Of a DNA stretch of 64,000 nucleotides, positions 12,114 to 25,400 are shown piece by piece; position 1 is the stretch's first letter, and the number at the start of each line of letters is the position of its first letter. Position numbers and translations under genes: made by a program. Source of the DNA: Certhia americana (lineage: Eukaryota > Chordata > Aves > Passeriformes > Certhiidae). The stretch spans positions 40,074,564 through 40,138,563 of the forward strand of contig CM031878.1 in NCBI GenBank assembly GCA_018697195.1, written 5' to 3'. Under the pieces are notes generated by a model that was given only the letters and a program-made list of their open reading frames with translations, made no database searches and was not told where the DNA came from.

Positions 12114-12811
12114 GACTGCGCTTCCCCACAGGAGTGCGAGGGGTTCTCTTGATGGCTCATTGCCCTCCACACCTAACCATGTCTCAGTATGTTCTAACTG
12201 CTTGTCTGTATTCTTCCCAGGACATTTTTCTCATTTTCCACCTCTTATACACTTTTTGTATCTGAGTTTTGTCACTACCATCTTGTTTATCTTTTTGCTT
12301 CATTTTGTTTTCATTGGGTTCACTCCTCTGGAGCTTCAAAGGTCATTGTTGAAAGTCAACAAATTCTTCTGGAGGTCTCTTCTCTCCAGATATATATATT
12401 CCATGGCTAAAGTCTGCTCCCCTGAAGTTCAGCATTATGGTTCTCCTTTGTTCACTTTCTCTCACCATCATTTCTACCTTAAAGCTCTTATGTGAGATCT
12501 CACTATCCTGGATGTCAGGAAAGCAGGTTTTTCAGGGATCTTCTTCAAAGACTACAAGACAAAGTCAAGGAAGGCAGAGGAGACAAAGAACGTCAGTTAA
12601 ATCACATAAATCACATCGTTCAAGCTCACAAGTAGTGCATCCCAACAAAGAGGAAGTCAGGCAAGAATGCCAGGCGACATGAGTGACTGGAAAAAGAGCT
12701 CTCGGACAAACAAACACAAGAAGAACCAGTAGCCTGGCAGGAATACAAAGAATTGAGAAGCCAGGGATCACATTATGAAAGCAGTTCAAATCAAACCCTT
12801 TATTAAAGAAA
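12114..12811. other. Unresolved stretch between LTR and CR1
   Basis: The left half is T/C-rich with no recognised repeat. In the right half (about 12540-12800, plus strand) one frame reads AWQEYKELRSQG after a charged stretch, vaguely like the linker between the endonuclease and reverse transcriptase in CR1-type LINEs, where W-E-E-Y-K is common. This resemblance is weak. It could be a CR1-like remnant on the plus strand or decayed internal ERV sequence next to the 11.8-12.1 kb LTR. Confidence 0.3.
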
Positions 12812-13640
12812 CATCAAGGACAATAAGTCCTGTCACTATATGCCCTTGTAAATAGTCCTTTACATTTTTCTTGTAGGGTCACTTCAGGTACTGGAAGATC
12901 ACAATTAGGTCAGAGAAACCTTCTCTTCTCCAGGCTGAACAAACACAATTTTCTCAGCCTTTCCTCATAAGAGAGTGTTCCATCCCTCTGATCACCTTGG
13001 TGGCCTCCTCTAGATTTGGTCCAACAGATCCTTTCTGTACTGGGACGCCAGAGCTGGATGCAGGGTTCCAGGTGGGCTCTCACCAGAGCAGAGCAGAGGG
13101 GCAGAATCCCCTCCCTCCCCTGCTGCCCACACTGCTCTGAATGCAGCCCAGGACACGTTTGTGTTTCTGGGCTGGGAGTGCCCATGGCTGGGTCATGTCC
13201 AGCCTCTCACCCCCCAGCACCCCCAAGGCCTTCTCACAGGGCTGTTCTCCAGCTGCTCATCCCCCAGCATGTGTTGGTACCAGGGAACCAGAGATTGCCT
13301 CAAGCCAGGTGCAGCACCTTGCACTTGGTCTTGTTAAAGCTCATGAGATTCACACAGGTTTATTGTCCAGCTTGTCCATGTCCCTCTGGATGGCATCCCA
13401 TCCTTCAGCTGTGTCAGCAGCACCACTCAGCTCAGTGTCACCTGCAAATTTGCTGAGAGTGCACTCAGTTTCATTGTCTATATCACTGATGAAGATATTA
13501 AAGAGCAGGAAAACCCCGGTCACTGATGTCCTTTGGGACTCTGAGCCACTGACCACAATTCTGTGTATATGAATACCCAACCAGTTTCTTATCCATCTAA
13601 CAGTACCATTGAATCATTATCTCTCCAATTTAGAGAAAAT
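12812..13640 (-). mobile_element. CR1 LINE fragment: end of RT and start of 3' region
   Basis: Read on the minus strand from 13640, the translation gives the CR1 series LFNIFISDID, ECTLSKFAGD, AIQRDMDKLDN and, after a frame change, EGILPLCSALVRAHLEPC, then SYEERLRKL and FSLEKRR. The catalytic F-A-D-D box reads FAGD, so a key aspartate is lost. The copy is truncated at its 3' side: it stops near 12812, after sequence equivalent to TTTACAAGGGCAT, and lacks the usual final part and octamer tail. It contains one of three near-identical 196-bp core blocks (13048-13243). It is an inactive genomic copy. Confidence 0.88.
13048..13243 (-). repeat. 196-bp CR1 core block, copy A
   Basis: On the minus strand this block runs from AGCCCTGTGAGAAGG to CCAGCTCTGG. 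It matches the block at 40703-40898 at 195 of 196 positions without gaps; the one difference is GCATTC against GCATCC. Identity drops sharply outside the block. Confidence 0.9.
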
Positions 13641-15934
13641 AATGTTGTAGGGAACAGTGTGAAAGGCTTATAGAAATCCAGATAAATGACATCTTTAACC
13701 TTTACTTCTTCACTGATGAAGTAACTAATAATATTTCAAAACTTACGTATCTTAATTATGTAAGTATCAAGACTGTTAAAATATGGGATGCCTTTTTTAA
13801 TAATGTGAAAATTTTCATATGATCTATGCTTTTGTTTGCACAGATGTCATGCTATTAAGTATGTACACAGGTATAAAAATTTCAAATAATGTAAATGATT
13901 TTTAAACTCACACTAATAAAAAACAAAAAAATTCCATTCAACTTAAAATGATCACCTTATGCCCTGAAGCATAAGAATTAATCATTCTCACTTTACTTTC
14001 TCTCATTAATTCAAGTAACTTTTTTTCCTTTTTCTTTTTATTCTTTACACTCTAATTTGTTTTATTAATTCATTCTCTTCAGGTAAATCCTATGATTGTT
14101 ACTGCTGTAGAAGTAAAAAGAGTTTTCTTATAAACTTCCTATTGCTTTCCTTCTAGTGTATCTATCTGTTCTTGTGAAAGTAGACAAATCATTTCTCAAA
14201 AATCCCAGAAATATTCAAGAGTGAAACAGATTGGATCATGTATTCAGATTGATAATTAAGAAAGAAAAGAAAATCAGTGTAATTAAAGGAAATAACTGGA
14301 GAGTTTTCATACAGGGTTTTTAAGACACATTTAATCACAAGAGGTTATCAGAAATTCTCCTCTTTCAGCTAAGTTCTGTAAGTAGCTGACCCAGGACCTC
14401 AATATCTGTAAAACTATGATGGAAGATATTCTCAACTATGGGGAAAAAAGTCTTTAGAATAACTAAAGAAATGTTACTACATTCTGTAATCCAATAGCAC
14501 ACATCAAAGTTATTAACACTACCTTTTTAACACTGATTGAACTGCACCTATGTATCAATTCATTTTCAATTGAGATTAAAAAGAAATTATGAAATAATTT
14601 TTGGAGAAATAGAAATGAAAGTGGCCTTTTCCTGTCTGAGCTGGAAACTAGAAAGCATGTCAATTCCTCTTCATTATTTTTGGAAAGGGAAATCATTGTC
14701 TTTGGGAAACGAATTTAAAGAGGGTATGTCACATGGTAGAAACTAGAGTATCTCATTTTTTAGCATACCTTCCTCTCAACAGAAATAATATAATCTTATT
14801 TTTTTTATAAAAAGGATAAAAATATAAAATTCAGGCAGTTGTAACATTGTAGATTAAAAACCATTTTCTTTTGCTATCATACTTAGAGTGCAGCAAGCTA
14901 AATTCATTCTTCTGACTTCTACAGAAACACTTAAAGCAAACACCTGGCCCTCAAGTAACTCCATACCAAAATCATATACTAAAAAACAAAACTGAGGCTC
15001 TTATTCTTATCTTAGTCATCTTATTTTTCTTAGTCCTCCACCAGCTATCAAATATTTATTCTCTCTAATGCAGAAATCACATTTTCTGTGTTGATAAAGT
15101 GCAGGTCAATAAGTACCTCTTTTTAGGTACAAAATTTTTAGACTGCTAATGTAACAGCAGGTCTACTTAACCTCTTAGATATAACAACTAGAGGAAAAAA
15201 AAGTCAAAATGGTTGTTTCGAAGAGAAAATTACTGGACTCTCATTCCATATCAAGGTTTTATGTAAGCTGAGTTCCCAAAAAATATCTAGGACTGATAGA
15301 AATAAATAAGTCTAATATTTGTCATTGGGCTGTTACAGAAATACATGATATAATTTTTTCAAAAATTATAATGGAAGGAGATAGTTATCTACTTACTATC
15401 AATGAGATCAGTATGAATCATGCTAATTAGAATTATTTCAAGCCTAAAAAAGGTCTACTCAGGCATTGGTGATGAGAAGCATGTAGGGTTAAGAGCCATA
15501 GCACACTTCATGGGAATTCACTGTTCTGATTGAAGATCTATTTGAGCAGATACAGGGCATACCCAGATGCCAAAATGGATCCTTAGCAGCATACACCAGC
15601 CACATAGTTCTTTGAACAAAAACAATGTAGTGACAATGAAAAGATAACCATCTGATTTTAAAGGCAAAAATTTCAAAACGTGATATGAGTAATAAGTGGA
15701 AAGAACAGATAAAGAACTTGAAGTTTTTAAGGGTTGAAGACGAGACATAGAAATATGCTTGGTGTCTGAAATAGCTATTTGACAAATGAGCTACAAAATT
15801 TACTCAGAGAGGCATGGATCTCACCCAGTCTTTGGAGGGAAAAACAATATCAAAAAGAAAACCTTGTGAAGTTTTTTAAAAATCTAACATATACATGAAG
15901 AAGCCTACACCACTAGGCCACAATTCTTGTGCTG

Positions 15935-16083
15935 ACAATAAAAGAAAAAAACAAACAAACAAGCCCTCAAACATAAGTGAACAAGAAATCAATACAGAAA
16001 ATAAAGAACAAAAGATTAAAAAAAAAAAAAACCACCAAAAAAAAAGACAAGAAAAAACAAACAACCAAACAAAAAGCCCAACC
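15935..16083. repeat. A-rich low-complexity tract
   Basis: Long runs of AAAC/AAAAG-type sequence, with a 14-A homopolymer near 16018-16031. The 69-codon frames on both strands here come from composition. Similar tracts occur near 30030-30090, 36925-36960 and 48750-48790. Confidence 0.85.
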
Positions 16084-17092
16084 ACACTATCAACTCACAC
16101 GTGAACTGAGAAATACATTTTAAGTCTCTCTCAGAGGGAAAAGAAGAGGAAGGCAGACTGTATCAGCAGATAAATAACCTGTGCAAGAAGGAGTGTGTTA
16201 CAGACTTTCTAGCAACCAATATTACTAATACCACCCACAGACACAGAGATATTTTTAAGCTTAAACAGAAAACCAGATGGGGTGGTTGTGTGTACAGGAT
16301 ATGAAAAGCTTCTATACTGAAGTGTTGTATTATTTCTAATGCTTTTTGGCCCCACAGTTTGAATGATAACATCAGCAAAATATTTGGATATTATTCCAGA
16401 AGAATAGTTTCTAAATATTCTAGATAATCAGTCTAGAAGACTTAAATGCTGCAATACTGAGTGACACTTCTATAAAAGCTCAAATAATCTCTTGCATTAT
16501 CTTGACACAACTGGCTCAAACTTGGCCATGACCAAACATATGCCCTTGAAATCCAAGAACAATCAATACTACTTTATAAAATTATTACAAAGTTACACTA
16601 ATTAATGTTTCTAAGCCTGTAAAGTCAATGGTAAAAGAAAAATGAGAGAGACCTCAGAATATACAGGCCTTAGTAACATTTAGGAGAGAAAGTACTACAA
16701 CACCAGACCAGAATGAGAATGCTTAAAAGGTTAGTAGAAAAAAGAGAAATAATATTTGGTGTTTGAAAATAAATTAGTCAAAAAATTGACACTTAACAAA
16801 AACACTGCTGTACCAATGAAGAGAAAAATGACCACTTTCTATCACTATCATGAGGAAACATTGCAACTTTGTGGGACAGCTACTCAGGCCTATATGCTAA
16901 TCATACAGAGGTCTGTCAAAAAGAAATTTGTGCTGAAATGTGGATACTCACTAACAAACTAATTACAAACTTTAGCATGGAGAATGGCATATTTGATCTC
17001 CACACCATAAAGCATGTGGAAATAGTGCCAGACAGGAACGGAATAGATTCCTTTTCATCCCTTGAGCATTACTGACACAGGAAAAACAGCAG

Positions 17093-17118
17093 GAGTAAAC
17101 AAGGCAGTTTGTTTACTC
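17093..17118. promoter_or_regulatory. Inverted pair of forkhead-type motifs
   Basis: GAGTAAACAA (17093-17102) and its exact reverse complement TTGTTTACTC (17109-17118) flank a 6-bp spacer. Each arm contains GTAAACA, the core bound by FOX transcription factors. Homeobox-like TTTAATTG and TTTAATTA occur within about 130 bp. This may be an enhancer; only the motif symmetry is observed. Confidence 0.4.
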
Positions 17119-17800
17119 TGCAGTTGCTGTTGTTCACCCACTTTAATTGCAGTGTCCAGGCCAACCTCTAAGTTGTGAAAATAGTACAACAAACTCATGA
17201 CAGATTAACAGCCCAGTTTTAATTACTGTACAGCAGTTTGTTTAATCCAGGATTCTCATTGTAGGCACAGTTTGTGGTGATTGAGAATGGAGCTGCAGCT
17301 GAGCCTCATCCCTAATGGGCTACAACAGTGTAGGGCAGGTGAGCAGTGTTAAAGGTAAAGAGACAGGGAATGCTGAGGGGTATGGACCAATCACAGAAGG
17401 GTGGAGAGGGCACACACGGGTAATGCATGTAGGATGAATGGTGTAAAGGTTGTACAGAAGAACAATAGAGTGCTGATGCTTGGAACTATTCATGGTGTCA
17501 GTCATGCTTTCTCCTTCATCTCATTACACAGAACATTCTCAATATAGAAAGTATGAAACTATTTATGTATTTTAACATAATAAATATTGAGCAGTCATTT
17601 GCAAAATAAAAACACAATGTTCAATTTGAATTCTGTAGGAAACTTCTTATGTATCTTCAAATTTAGAATAGACTCTTAACTTTTATTATGATTGATTCTC
17701 AAGGTTGAATCAAACCCAGTTCAGAATTCAATCCCCAAATATGTTTGTTATGGTAGAACAATTTGAATGGGAAACTTAGATTAGTTGAATTTAAGTCCTT

Positions 17801-17848
17801 CTGATGTTAATTTTTAATGTTAATTTTCGATGTTAATTCCGAGTTAAT
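17801..17848. repeat. Short imperfect TGTTAATT tandem
   Basis: Three imperfect copies of a unit like GATGTTAATTTT follow each other. This is small, AT-rich minisatellite-like sequence with no further inference. Confidence 0.6.
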
Positions 17849-18114
17849 TATTAAGGTGTGTTGTATATAAATACACATTATAATAAATATACCTTTCTAA
17901 ATACAAATATACATAAATTTATAATACATACACACAGTATCAGAAATTTCAAACCTAAAAAATTAATACTCTCAAGACACAGACGCATTCATAAAAGAAA
18001 ACAAATGATAATGATATTGATTCCATTTGTGTTTTGCCTTTTTTTCTATGTCCTCTGTATTCTTTACACATCTATTTGTATCTCTGTAGTCTATTGTATT
18101 AGAGACTAGTTTTC

Positions 18115-18535
18115 CCAGTACTTTTCCATGGCCTTTCCTTAAGCAGAAAGACAAAACAAATTCCAGAGCTCCAAGCCCCAGGAGGTACAAGACCCCTCTG
18201 CTATCCTGGTTCTTCCTGGGAACCAAGGCTGGGAAAACCCTAGGAGATACAGCTTCATAAACAAAGTACAACCAGTACAGCTGAAGGGGGGCTCCAGAGA
18301 AGGGGCTTGGCCTGGGGGCAAATTGCATCACCACTTGTCCTCCTAACTGGTGCCTTCTATCACTTATGTTAATTTTCTAAAACCTATAAAATGTACACAC
18401 CCCTGCGGGGAGTGGGTGAGCTTTTGTGGACATCTTTCCATTACTGCTTCTGGAGGCCTTCAAATAAAGATCCCATTTTATATTACCTCCTTACTAAAAT
18501 TATCTCAAGTTTCATTTCCAGCTTTATTCTTCCTC
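18115..18535 (+). mobile_element. LTR-like element with TATA and polyA signal
   Basis: The segment has LTR organisation on the plus strand: a GC-richer U3 (about 18120-18340), a TATA box in CCTATAAAATG (about 18384-18391), AATAAA in TTCAAATAAAGATC (about 18463-18468), then about 60 bp of U5-like sequence to TTCCTCA. Sequence on either side is ordinary AT-rich DNA. Clear TG...CA ends with a target duplication were not found, so both boundaries are approximate and the family is not assigned. It appears to be a solo LTR remnant; there is no adjoining internal region. Confidence 0.6.
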
Positions 18536-21500
18536 AGGAATGCTCCAGTAGTATTTTAATTATAAGTATGAGGTCCCTGCTACAGACATATATGTAAGAC
18601 CTAATTAGTTCTTACTATCTTTATTAAATCCATGAGTCAGTCAACAGACGTTAATATACTAAACAAAGAAATGGTACTTCCCATCTGAAGCCAGAAAAAA
18701 AAAAGTGTTATCTGTGTTTTGGTAAAAAGATTTTATACCAGGTTTGAAAGGTACCAGATTAAAGGTCTTGGTGATTCAAATGTCAGTAGTAGAAAGGATA
18801 TGAAATGGTTGCAGTTCTGAAATTTACTTCACCTCATTTATTCTCTAAACCATTATGAGAGGGACTTCTTTTTTCATCACTGGATGTCATTCTGAGTCCC
18901 TCTGTGTTGAAATCCTAAGGTAGACTATCTGTGGGGATGTTGAATACTTGAAAATCTGCAAAATCACTAATGAGTCAAGAATGTGAGACTAACCTTCCTT
19001 TATTTATCATGTACAAAATAAATCAGAAATATGCCAGCAATCAATACATGTCTTGCTTATGTACAAAGAAAGAGACCTGAAATAAGAGAAGAAAACATGA
19101 ATAATTACCTCATCTCCTTAGTTTGTCAGTTGAGGCAGAAATTCATCATCAGTATGTTATAATTGGATTGATTCATTTTTAAATCCTACAAAAATGTCTT
19201 TTGAGTCCCTTCAAACAATTTCCCTGCTTACAGTGCAGTTATCTTCTCTTACTTTAAATTTCTGGAGGAGAAACAATAAGATAACTCTTCTAATGCCTTG
19301 TGGCAGAAGCAATGGATTACATTCTGAATTATACCCTAGGGACAATACTTAAGTAGGAGATGAGAGAAGGCTATTAGAAAAGCACAATACTGATATTACA
19401 AAGTATTCTTGAAATAAATGCCCATGAAATAAAGATGTGTACCACTTGATGCACACTGTGAGCTCAATCTGCAGGGAATTAGACAACCCCATAAAGAGTT
19501 TTACAATGTAAAGCACTAAATAAGCCATACAAAAAGCAACCTAATAATTAAATCATTTCTATACATTTTTAGAGTTAAATTCCTCTGATGACATACAAAC
19601 CTCCTATTATTTAGTAATCTGTTTAGTGGTACTGCAGAATACTTTCTTCTACAAGATGAAATTATTCAATTATTTTCTTATTTAGTGAGGTCTGAATGGC
19701 ATTTTAGGCACTAAACCACTTTGTCTTAAACATTTTGATATTTCAGATCCATCTCTCTCCTATGTTGTGCACCATTTATATTCAGTATTCTTTTTGTATT
19801 GCAATGTCCTTGGTAGCTCCAAGCCCTTTCTCAAGGAACATGTATGTCTAACACAGACTTTTTTGAAGAAAAATGCAGATAGAGACATAATATTGGACCA
19901 TGCTCTTGTCACTACAACCATATTCAGACTCCCTCCCAGGCCTTGGAATCGATCAAATCCATCTCTAATACTCTGAGAATCACATGCTAGCACCCAGATG
20001 TAAGCCCAAAGAAAGTACTGGTATGATGTCATCATCTTCTCTGCTTAAACCATTTTCTAGCTGGAAGTACCTCATATATGTAGCAGCTTATTTCACCAGC
20101 TGTAAGTTCCAACAGAAAAAATTGTATATTCATTGATTTAAAGCAAACAGAAAAGTGCTGAGAATGTCTACAAATTTTGAAGTATCATTTAAACAAAGAT
20201 TTCTTACCTAACAACAAGTATCTTAAGTACTACTCTCATGTGTTTAAATACAACTTTAAATCTTCCCAATTTTAAGACATGTCTGGCATGATTTATATTG
20301 CTAATTTAATCAAATGAAATTCATCAAACCTCATGTCTACTTCAACTTTTCTCTGATTTCATGTAGGACAGGAAAGACAGCATTCCCTACAGAATTATTG
20401 CACAGTCTGATTTGTTTTATTGCAAGGGGTTTTTTTTAAAGTATTTTAGAAGTTTAGTCATTAATTTAATTATAAAAAGGCCATAGCAAATTTTTGTTAG
20501 CATTCTGATTACTTTAGCATGAATAAATATTTACAGTTAACTGAAAAACACTCCAGTAAGCTCACAGTGAAGTTCATTGAAAAGACTCATTCTATGTCTG
20601 AAATTTTTATCAAGTACATAAATTTGAGGAGAATGTTTTAATCTCAGCTCAATACACTTTTGTGGCAGTTCTACAAGTAACAGAGACTGTGACTTGTCCC
20701 CATTTCAGAAAATAAACCGCAGAAAAATATATATAATAGCTTTTAGTTAGCATTTCTGAAAACCAGTCACAGTTCCTAAAGGTATTTGCATAGGTTCTAC
20801 CTTGGATTAAGGGAAGAAACTAGCATGACTGTTGCAAACCACAGGTGTTTGACTTTCATGACTAATGAGTTAATCACAGCTTTCTGATCACCCATGGTTA
20901 TCTCTTAATTTTTATCTCCTACAGCATTTTATAATTTTACGAAATCTGTGGAGATTTCCTGCAGATTTTAAAATTTGTTCCTTTGATTAAATTAGTTGTA
21001 ATCCAGCCTAGTGCCTTCTGTGATAAGAACTTTTCTCTATTTTTTTTTTTTTTTTTAAACAGTTGGTACTTTTTGTGTTTCTAAAGGGATTTTTTTTTAA
21101 ATGAATGTATGTTCCATTATTATCTTTAGCCTGGCCATCTGGGGTCTCAGCATTAATCAGAATTTTTGAACTCTGACATTTAGATGTAATGTACTTCTGG
21201 GTTTAGCTCTAAAACACAATTAAATTAAAATGCCTTCATTATTTTGTCACTAGAAAGATGAGTGTGTGTCTTCTATTGCCCAGTAACTTGTCGATAGAAG
21301 TTGATAAATAGGGTGAGTTATTCTGTCAGCACTTAAACCCTTTTAAAGAAGCCCACATGTGGAACATTTTGTTAGTTTATTTTTCTTTTTCTGTCTAACG
21401 ATGTAGTATTATTCAGACACTTTAGATAAGGTATTTTAGAAAGTGTGAGGAAGACATGCTGTTGAATTTCATTATCATTACAGTACACTATTCTGCAATG

Positions 21501-22152
21501 TCCTTATTCCTAGTAAAGACTACCATATAAAGAAATGGAAGTATGTATTTTCCCTTAAGAACAAAATCAGGGTTCCTTTCCTTCCTACTCTAGCCCCATT
21601 TCAATACAAAAGGTTAAAACAGTTTATGGAAAAGGTAAATTACTCTTGTCTTCTGTTTCGGAGGTATGGGATTCCTCTTCATTCTTAGCTTTTTCTTTAA
21701 CTCCTAGGGAAAGATTCATGCAATACTGAAAGTGCCCTACTATCTTTGTTATCTAAATGAACTTCAACTTGGGCTGAACTGGACTTCAAGAATTGACAAA
21801 TTCTTGGCCAGGTCACTAATTACCATGTTATTTGTTTCCATTCACACAATTCCATATTAGCAAAATCAAACATTTACATCTTGAAAGTTATTATCTGTCA
21901 AGCAGTATTTCTCTCACATGGCTATTCACAAATCCATTTTAAGGCACTTGAAATGAAACTTGGCTAAGATCATTACTTAAATCAGAGAATTAGCTGCTAT
22001 TTGTATGGAAGTTTATGCAGCTCCCTAGTTCTCAGGCTGTATCTTTAAAGGTGTTTCTAACACTCCAAAATATTTTCATCCTGTAAAGTTAATTCCACCA
22101 GCCCTACCTGTCTGAAGAAAATATCTTCCATCAGACTAGCCCATTTTTACAG
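18536..22152. other. Intergenic AT-rich DNA, no gene recognised
   Basis: About 3.6 kb without recognisable coding regions or transposons. It includes a poly-T run near 21042-21056. The stretch around 20830-21030 is non-repetitive and rich in homeodomain-like TTAAT and ATTA motifs, which might mark conserved non-coding DNA, but this cannot be shown from one genome. Confidence 0.5.
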
Positions 22153-22475
22153 GATCACAGAATCACAGAATCAGAGAATCACAAAATCATTGGGGTTGTA
22201 AATTGCATTTGTACCTCATCTAGTCCAAACCTGCTGCTCACCTAGAGAAGGGTAACAGAATCACATCCTTGTGGATTTTGAACATTTCTAGAGAAGGAAA
22301 TTCCACAGTCTTTCTGAAATACCTGTTCCAGTGCTCAATCACCGTCAAAGTAAAGAAGTTTCTCCTCATATTGAAATGAAACGTTTTGAGCTTTAGTTTC
22401 TATCCATTGCACCTTGTCCTGCCACTGGCCTGCCGTCCTGACATCTACCCTGAAGATATTTGCATTCATATAAGC
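22153..22475 (-). mobile_element. CR1 LINE 3' end, minus strand
   Basis: The plus strand opens with repeated ATCACAGA units, the reverse complement of the CR1 3' tail octamers. It continues with sequence matching reverse-complement CR1 3' regions, such as TTCCACAGTCTTTCTGA, then GAAGTTTCTCCTCATATT and CACCTTGTCCTGCCACTGG. It is 5'-truncated near 22475, as usual for CR1. Confidence 0.88.
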
Positions 22476-25400
22476 AAACTTGTGTGCATGCATGTATATT
22501 TTTATTCTTACATGAGTCTGAGAAAGGATTTTTCCATCAGGAAAAGGAATATCATTAAATAATTGAACAATCATACTAATAATGGGGATGAGGGGAATGG
22601 CCTTGTCAGGTGTAAAAATATTCTGACAGTAACTAACCCCCATTTACGTCACTTCAGTTATAGTTTTCACTGAGAACTTTGCCAAAATTTGAAAGCAATA
22701 TAATACAATAGTCTAATATAATAGCCTGTTTTCTTTCATCTCCTGTGCCTACAAAACCTCTATAAGTCTGAAAGGTCTTTGAAAGTGACAGTGATCTCAC
22801 AGAAATGTAAGGGACTAATTTCCTCCTCCCAAGGAAAAAAAAAAGCAATAAAGGTTTGTGATGGTTGGGTTCAAGAGTTAAACCGAAAAATCAGGATGTT
22901 CTCTCACACTGCAACAAGCACAAATGAAGATTTTATGAGATAAAAGAGATGAAAAAGTACACATACAAACCTAGAAGTTAAGCTGAATTTCAGATTTGGA
23001 GTCCAGATACAAGGAAATTCAAAATCCTGATATAGCTGGATAGACTCTGATGTGAAATTCTGTTATTTTGGTCTCTTTCATACTATCCTGAAACATACTG
23101 AATTTGGTTTTTAACACTGAAAAGCTTAAAAAGCAATCTTAATAATTATCAAACTGAAAGGCAACAGAAGTGACTGTTTGGATATTCATTCAAAATGTGT
23201 CATTTATGTAACACATATTTAGTCCAATTTAAGCATTGCCAAAAATAATCTGAATGTTCTGATGTAGCCTAAAAACAGATTGAAATTTGTAATACAGGTG
23301 GATATATACAAAGATAAGATAAAATTACACACGTTTAGCCATAACGTGAGGAGACTGGACAGACACACATATTTTTTTCCTTAATAATGAAACATGGCTT
23401 TTTAGTATGGGGGTAATTGCTGCTTCAGAATTCTGACTGGGAATTTGTCAGCTCCAAGCACCACTTATTTATATAATAATATGTAGCACTAGAAGTCCAT
23501 ATCCTTCTGTAAGGATGTAAAAGAAATTCAGGAACAGAGGTAAAATGCATGACATAGGAAAGAGTGGGAAATCACTTCACAGTACTTATCTTACAGGGTA
23601 CCAGAAAAGCACAGAGCTTAATTTAGTGGGCGAGAAATAATGCTATGGCTTTCCAGTTCAGGGGAGGGAAATTCAGGAGAAGGCAGTTCAGGGAAGTTCA
23701 AGGAAGAGAAGTTCAGGGAAGTTCAAGGGAAGAGGAAGAGGAAGAGGAAGAGGAAGAGGAAGGGGAAGGGGAAGGGGAAGGGGAAGGGGAAGGGAGGAAA
23801 AAGGACAGAAAGACAATTACTGGTTTCTAAGTTTTATTTCCTTTACAAAATAAAAATTATTTCCTTTGCTCCATTCTCAACCTCTCCCTTGTTCCCTCAA
23901 AATTCCAGGAACATATATATGTAAATTCTTCCTATTTCTCTGTTAGTGCCCTTGGACCATCTAGTCCAGCCCATCAATTCTTTCAGGGAATTGGGCTGTG
24001 AAATTATCCATATAGGAGGAAAAATGAGAGGTGGGATAAGAAAGAGGAAAGCCCAGTAAACAGACACCACTGCAGTCTATACTAGGATATATTTCACATA
24101 GCTGCAGAAACAAATTTGTAATCAGGTTGCAAATTTTAAAACACTTACTGTTTGTGAAACTAGTAATAAAAAAAAATTTCTATCAGATCTGTTCCAAGGT
24201 AAGAGTACATAAAATTTAGTTGTAGGGTATGAAATTACTTCTGCCTTTTACACTTATAATAGGATACACACCGTAATTGCATGACAACACGTTATTTCTC
24301 AAATAGTATAAAATGTACTTCTTGACACTATAATCTTAAATAGTCTATATTTTTCTCTCGAGTTTTAATGCACCTATCATACTGAATACTACTATATGCA
24401 ATCTGGACTTGGAGCCTATTAAAGTAATTTAGACAAAAGGTACACTGTAAATGATTCTTACACAACATAAAGCTGAGTAAAATAGCAAGAGTATCAGTGG
24501 AAATGTTTTGAAATATGAAGAGGTTTTAGGCTCATTTTAACTGCAAGTTGCTTACTACCTATTGAACTTAAGAAATATTTTGCTGCCTGGTGACAAGGAA
24601 TAGTTTGTTCAGACTACACACTAAATTAGTAGATTATATAGAATAGCAAGTTTATCACAGATGGAGACAAATTCTGTCTTTTACTATGACTCATTTAGCA
24701 AAGGAAGTGAGAGAGGCAACCAGTGACCACCCCTGATTCCTAAATTCCCCTCAATCTTTCCTATACTCAGGTTAGAGCTACCTCTTATGTGAAATAAGAG
24801 CCTGTGGCTAACCAGATTTGCCACACTACTAATCATCTAAAACTTCAGTGTCTTGTCTACATTCATCATCTAGGCTCTCGTCAGTGAAGAAAAAGAGCCC
24901 TCTTCAGCAGACAATTTATCCAATTTTGAAATGGGGTTCTAAAAGAGATGAGATGAACTACATTCAGAAGAGGTCTAACTTATTACATGAACTGAAGAAG
25001 GAGTCAGGTCAAATTAATCTGGTAAAAAGCCCCAGTTTCAGTCTGAGTCAGATGACACTAATATCACATTAAATGATCACTGCCACTTGTCTGTCTGTCA
25101 TAAACCTCTAGGGGGCCATCACAACACCATCATCCACCATACTTTTTCCAACCAGGAAGCTGGCATTGGACTTATATCTCTGCACAGATTAAGCAGCATT
25201 ACTTGTGAAAAACGTCACTCTGCTATTAGAGCTGAATAGATAAAAATTAATCCTTTAGACATATACTGAGTGACATCAGGGCATTAACAATGGCAATAAA
25301 GCATTCAAGTAATGATTTTACAAAATGATTGTAGTTAAGTTCTCCATGAATATAGCTCATCTGATCAAGCCCTCTCACAAGCCATATCCCAGTACGAAAA

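Larger units (their letters stand above)
13641..18114. other. Intergenic AT-rich DNA, no gene recognised
   Basis: About 4.5 kb with no supported coding region. It contains an A-rich low-complexity tract (15935-16083), a forkhead-type palindrome (17093-17118) and a short TGTTAATT tandem (about 17801-17848). Open frames here are short and featureless. Confidence 0.55.

Noticed and set aside
23640..23924. Lys/Arg- or Glu/Gly-rich protein frames
   Set aside because: Direct translation of the purine microsatellite.
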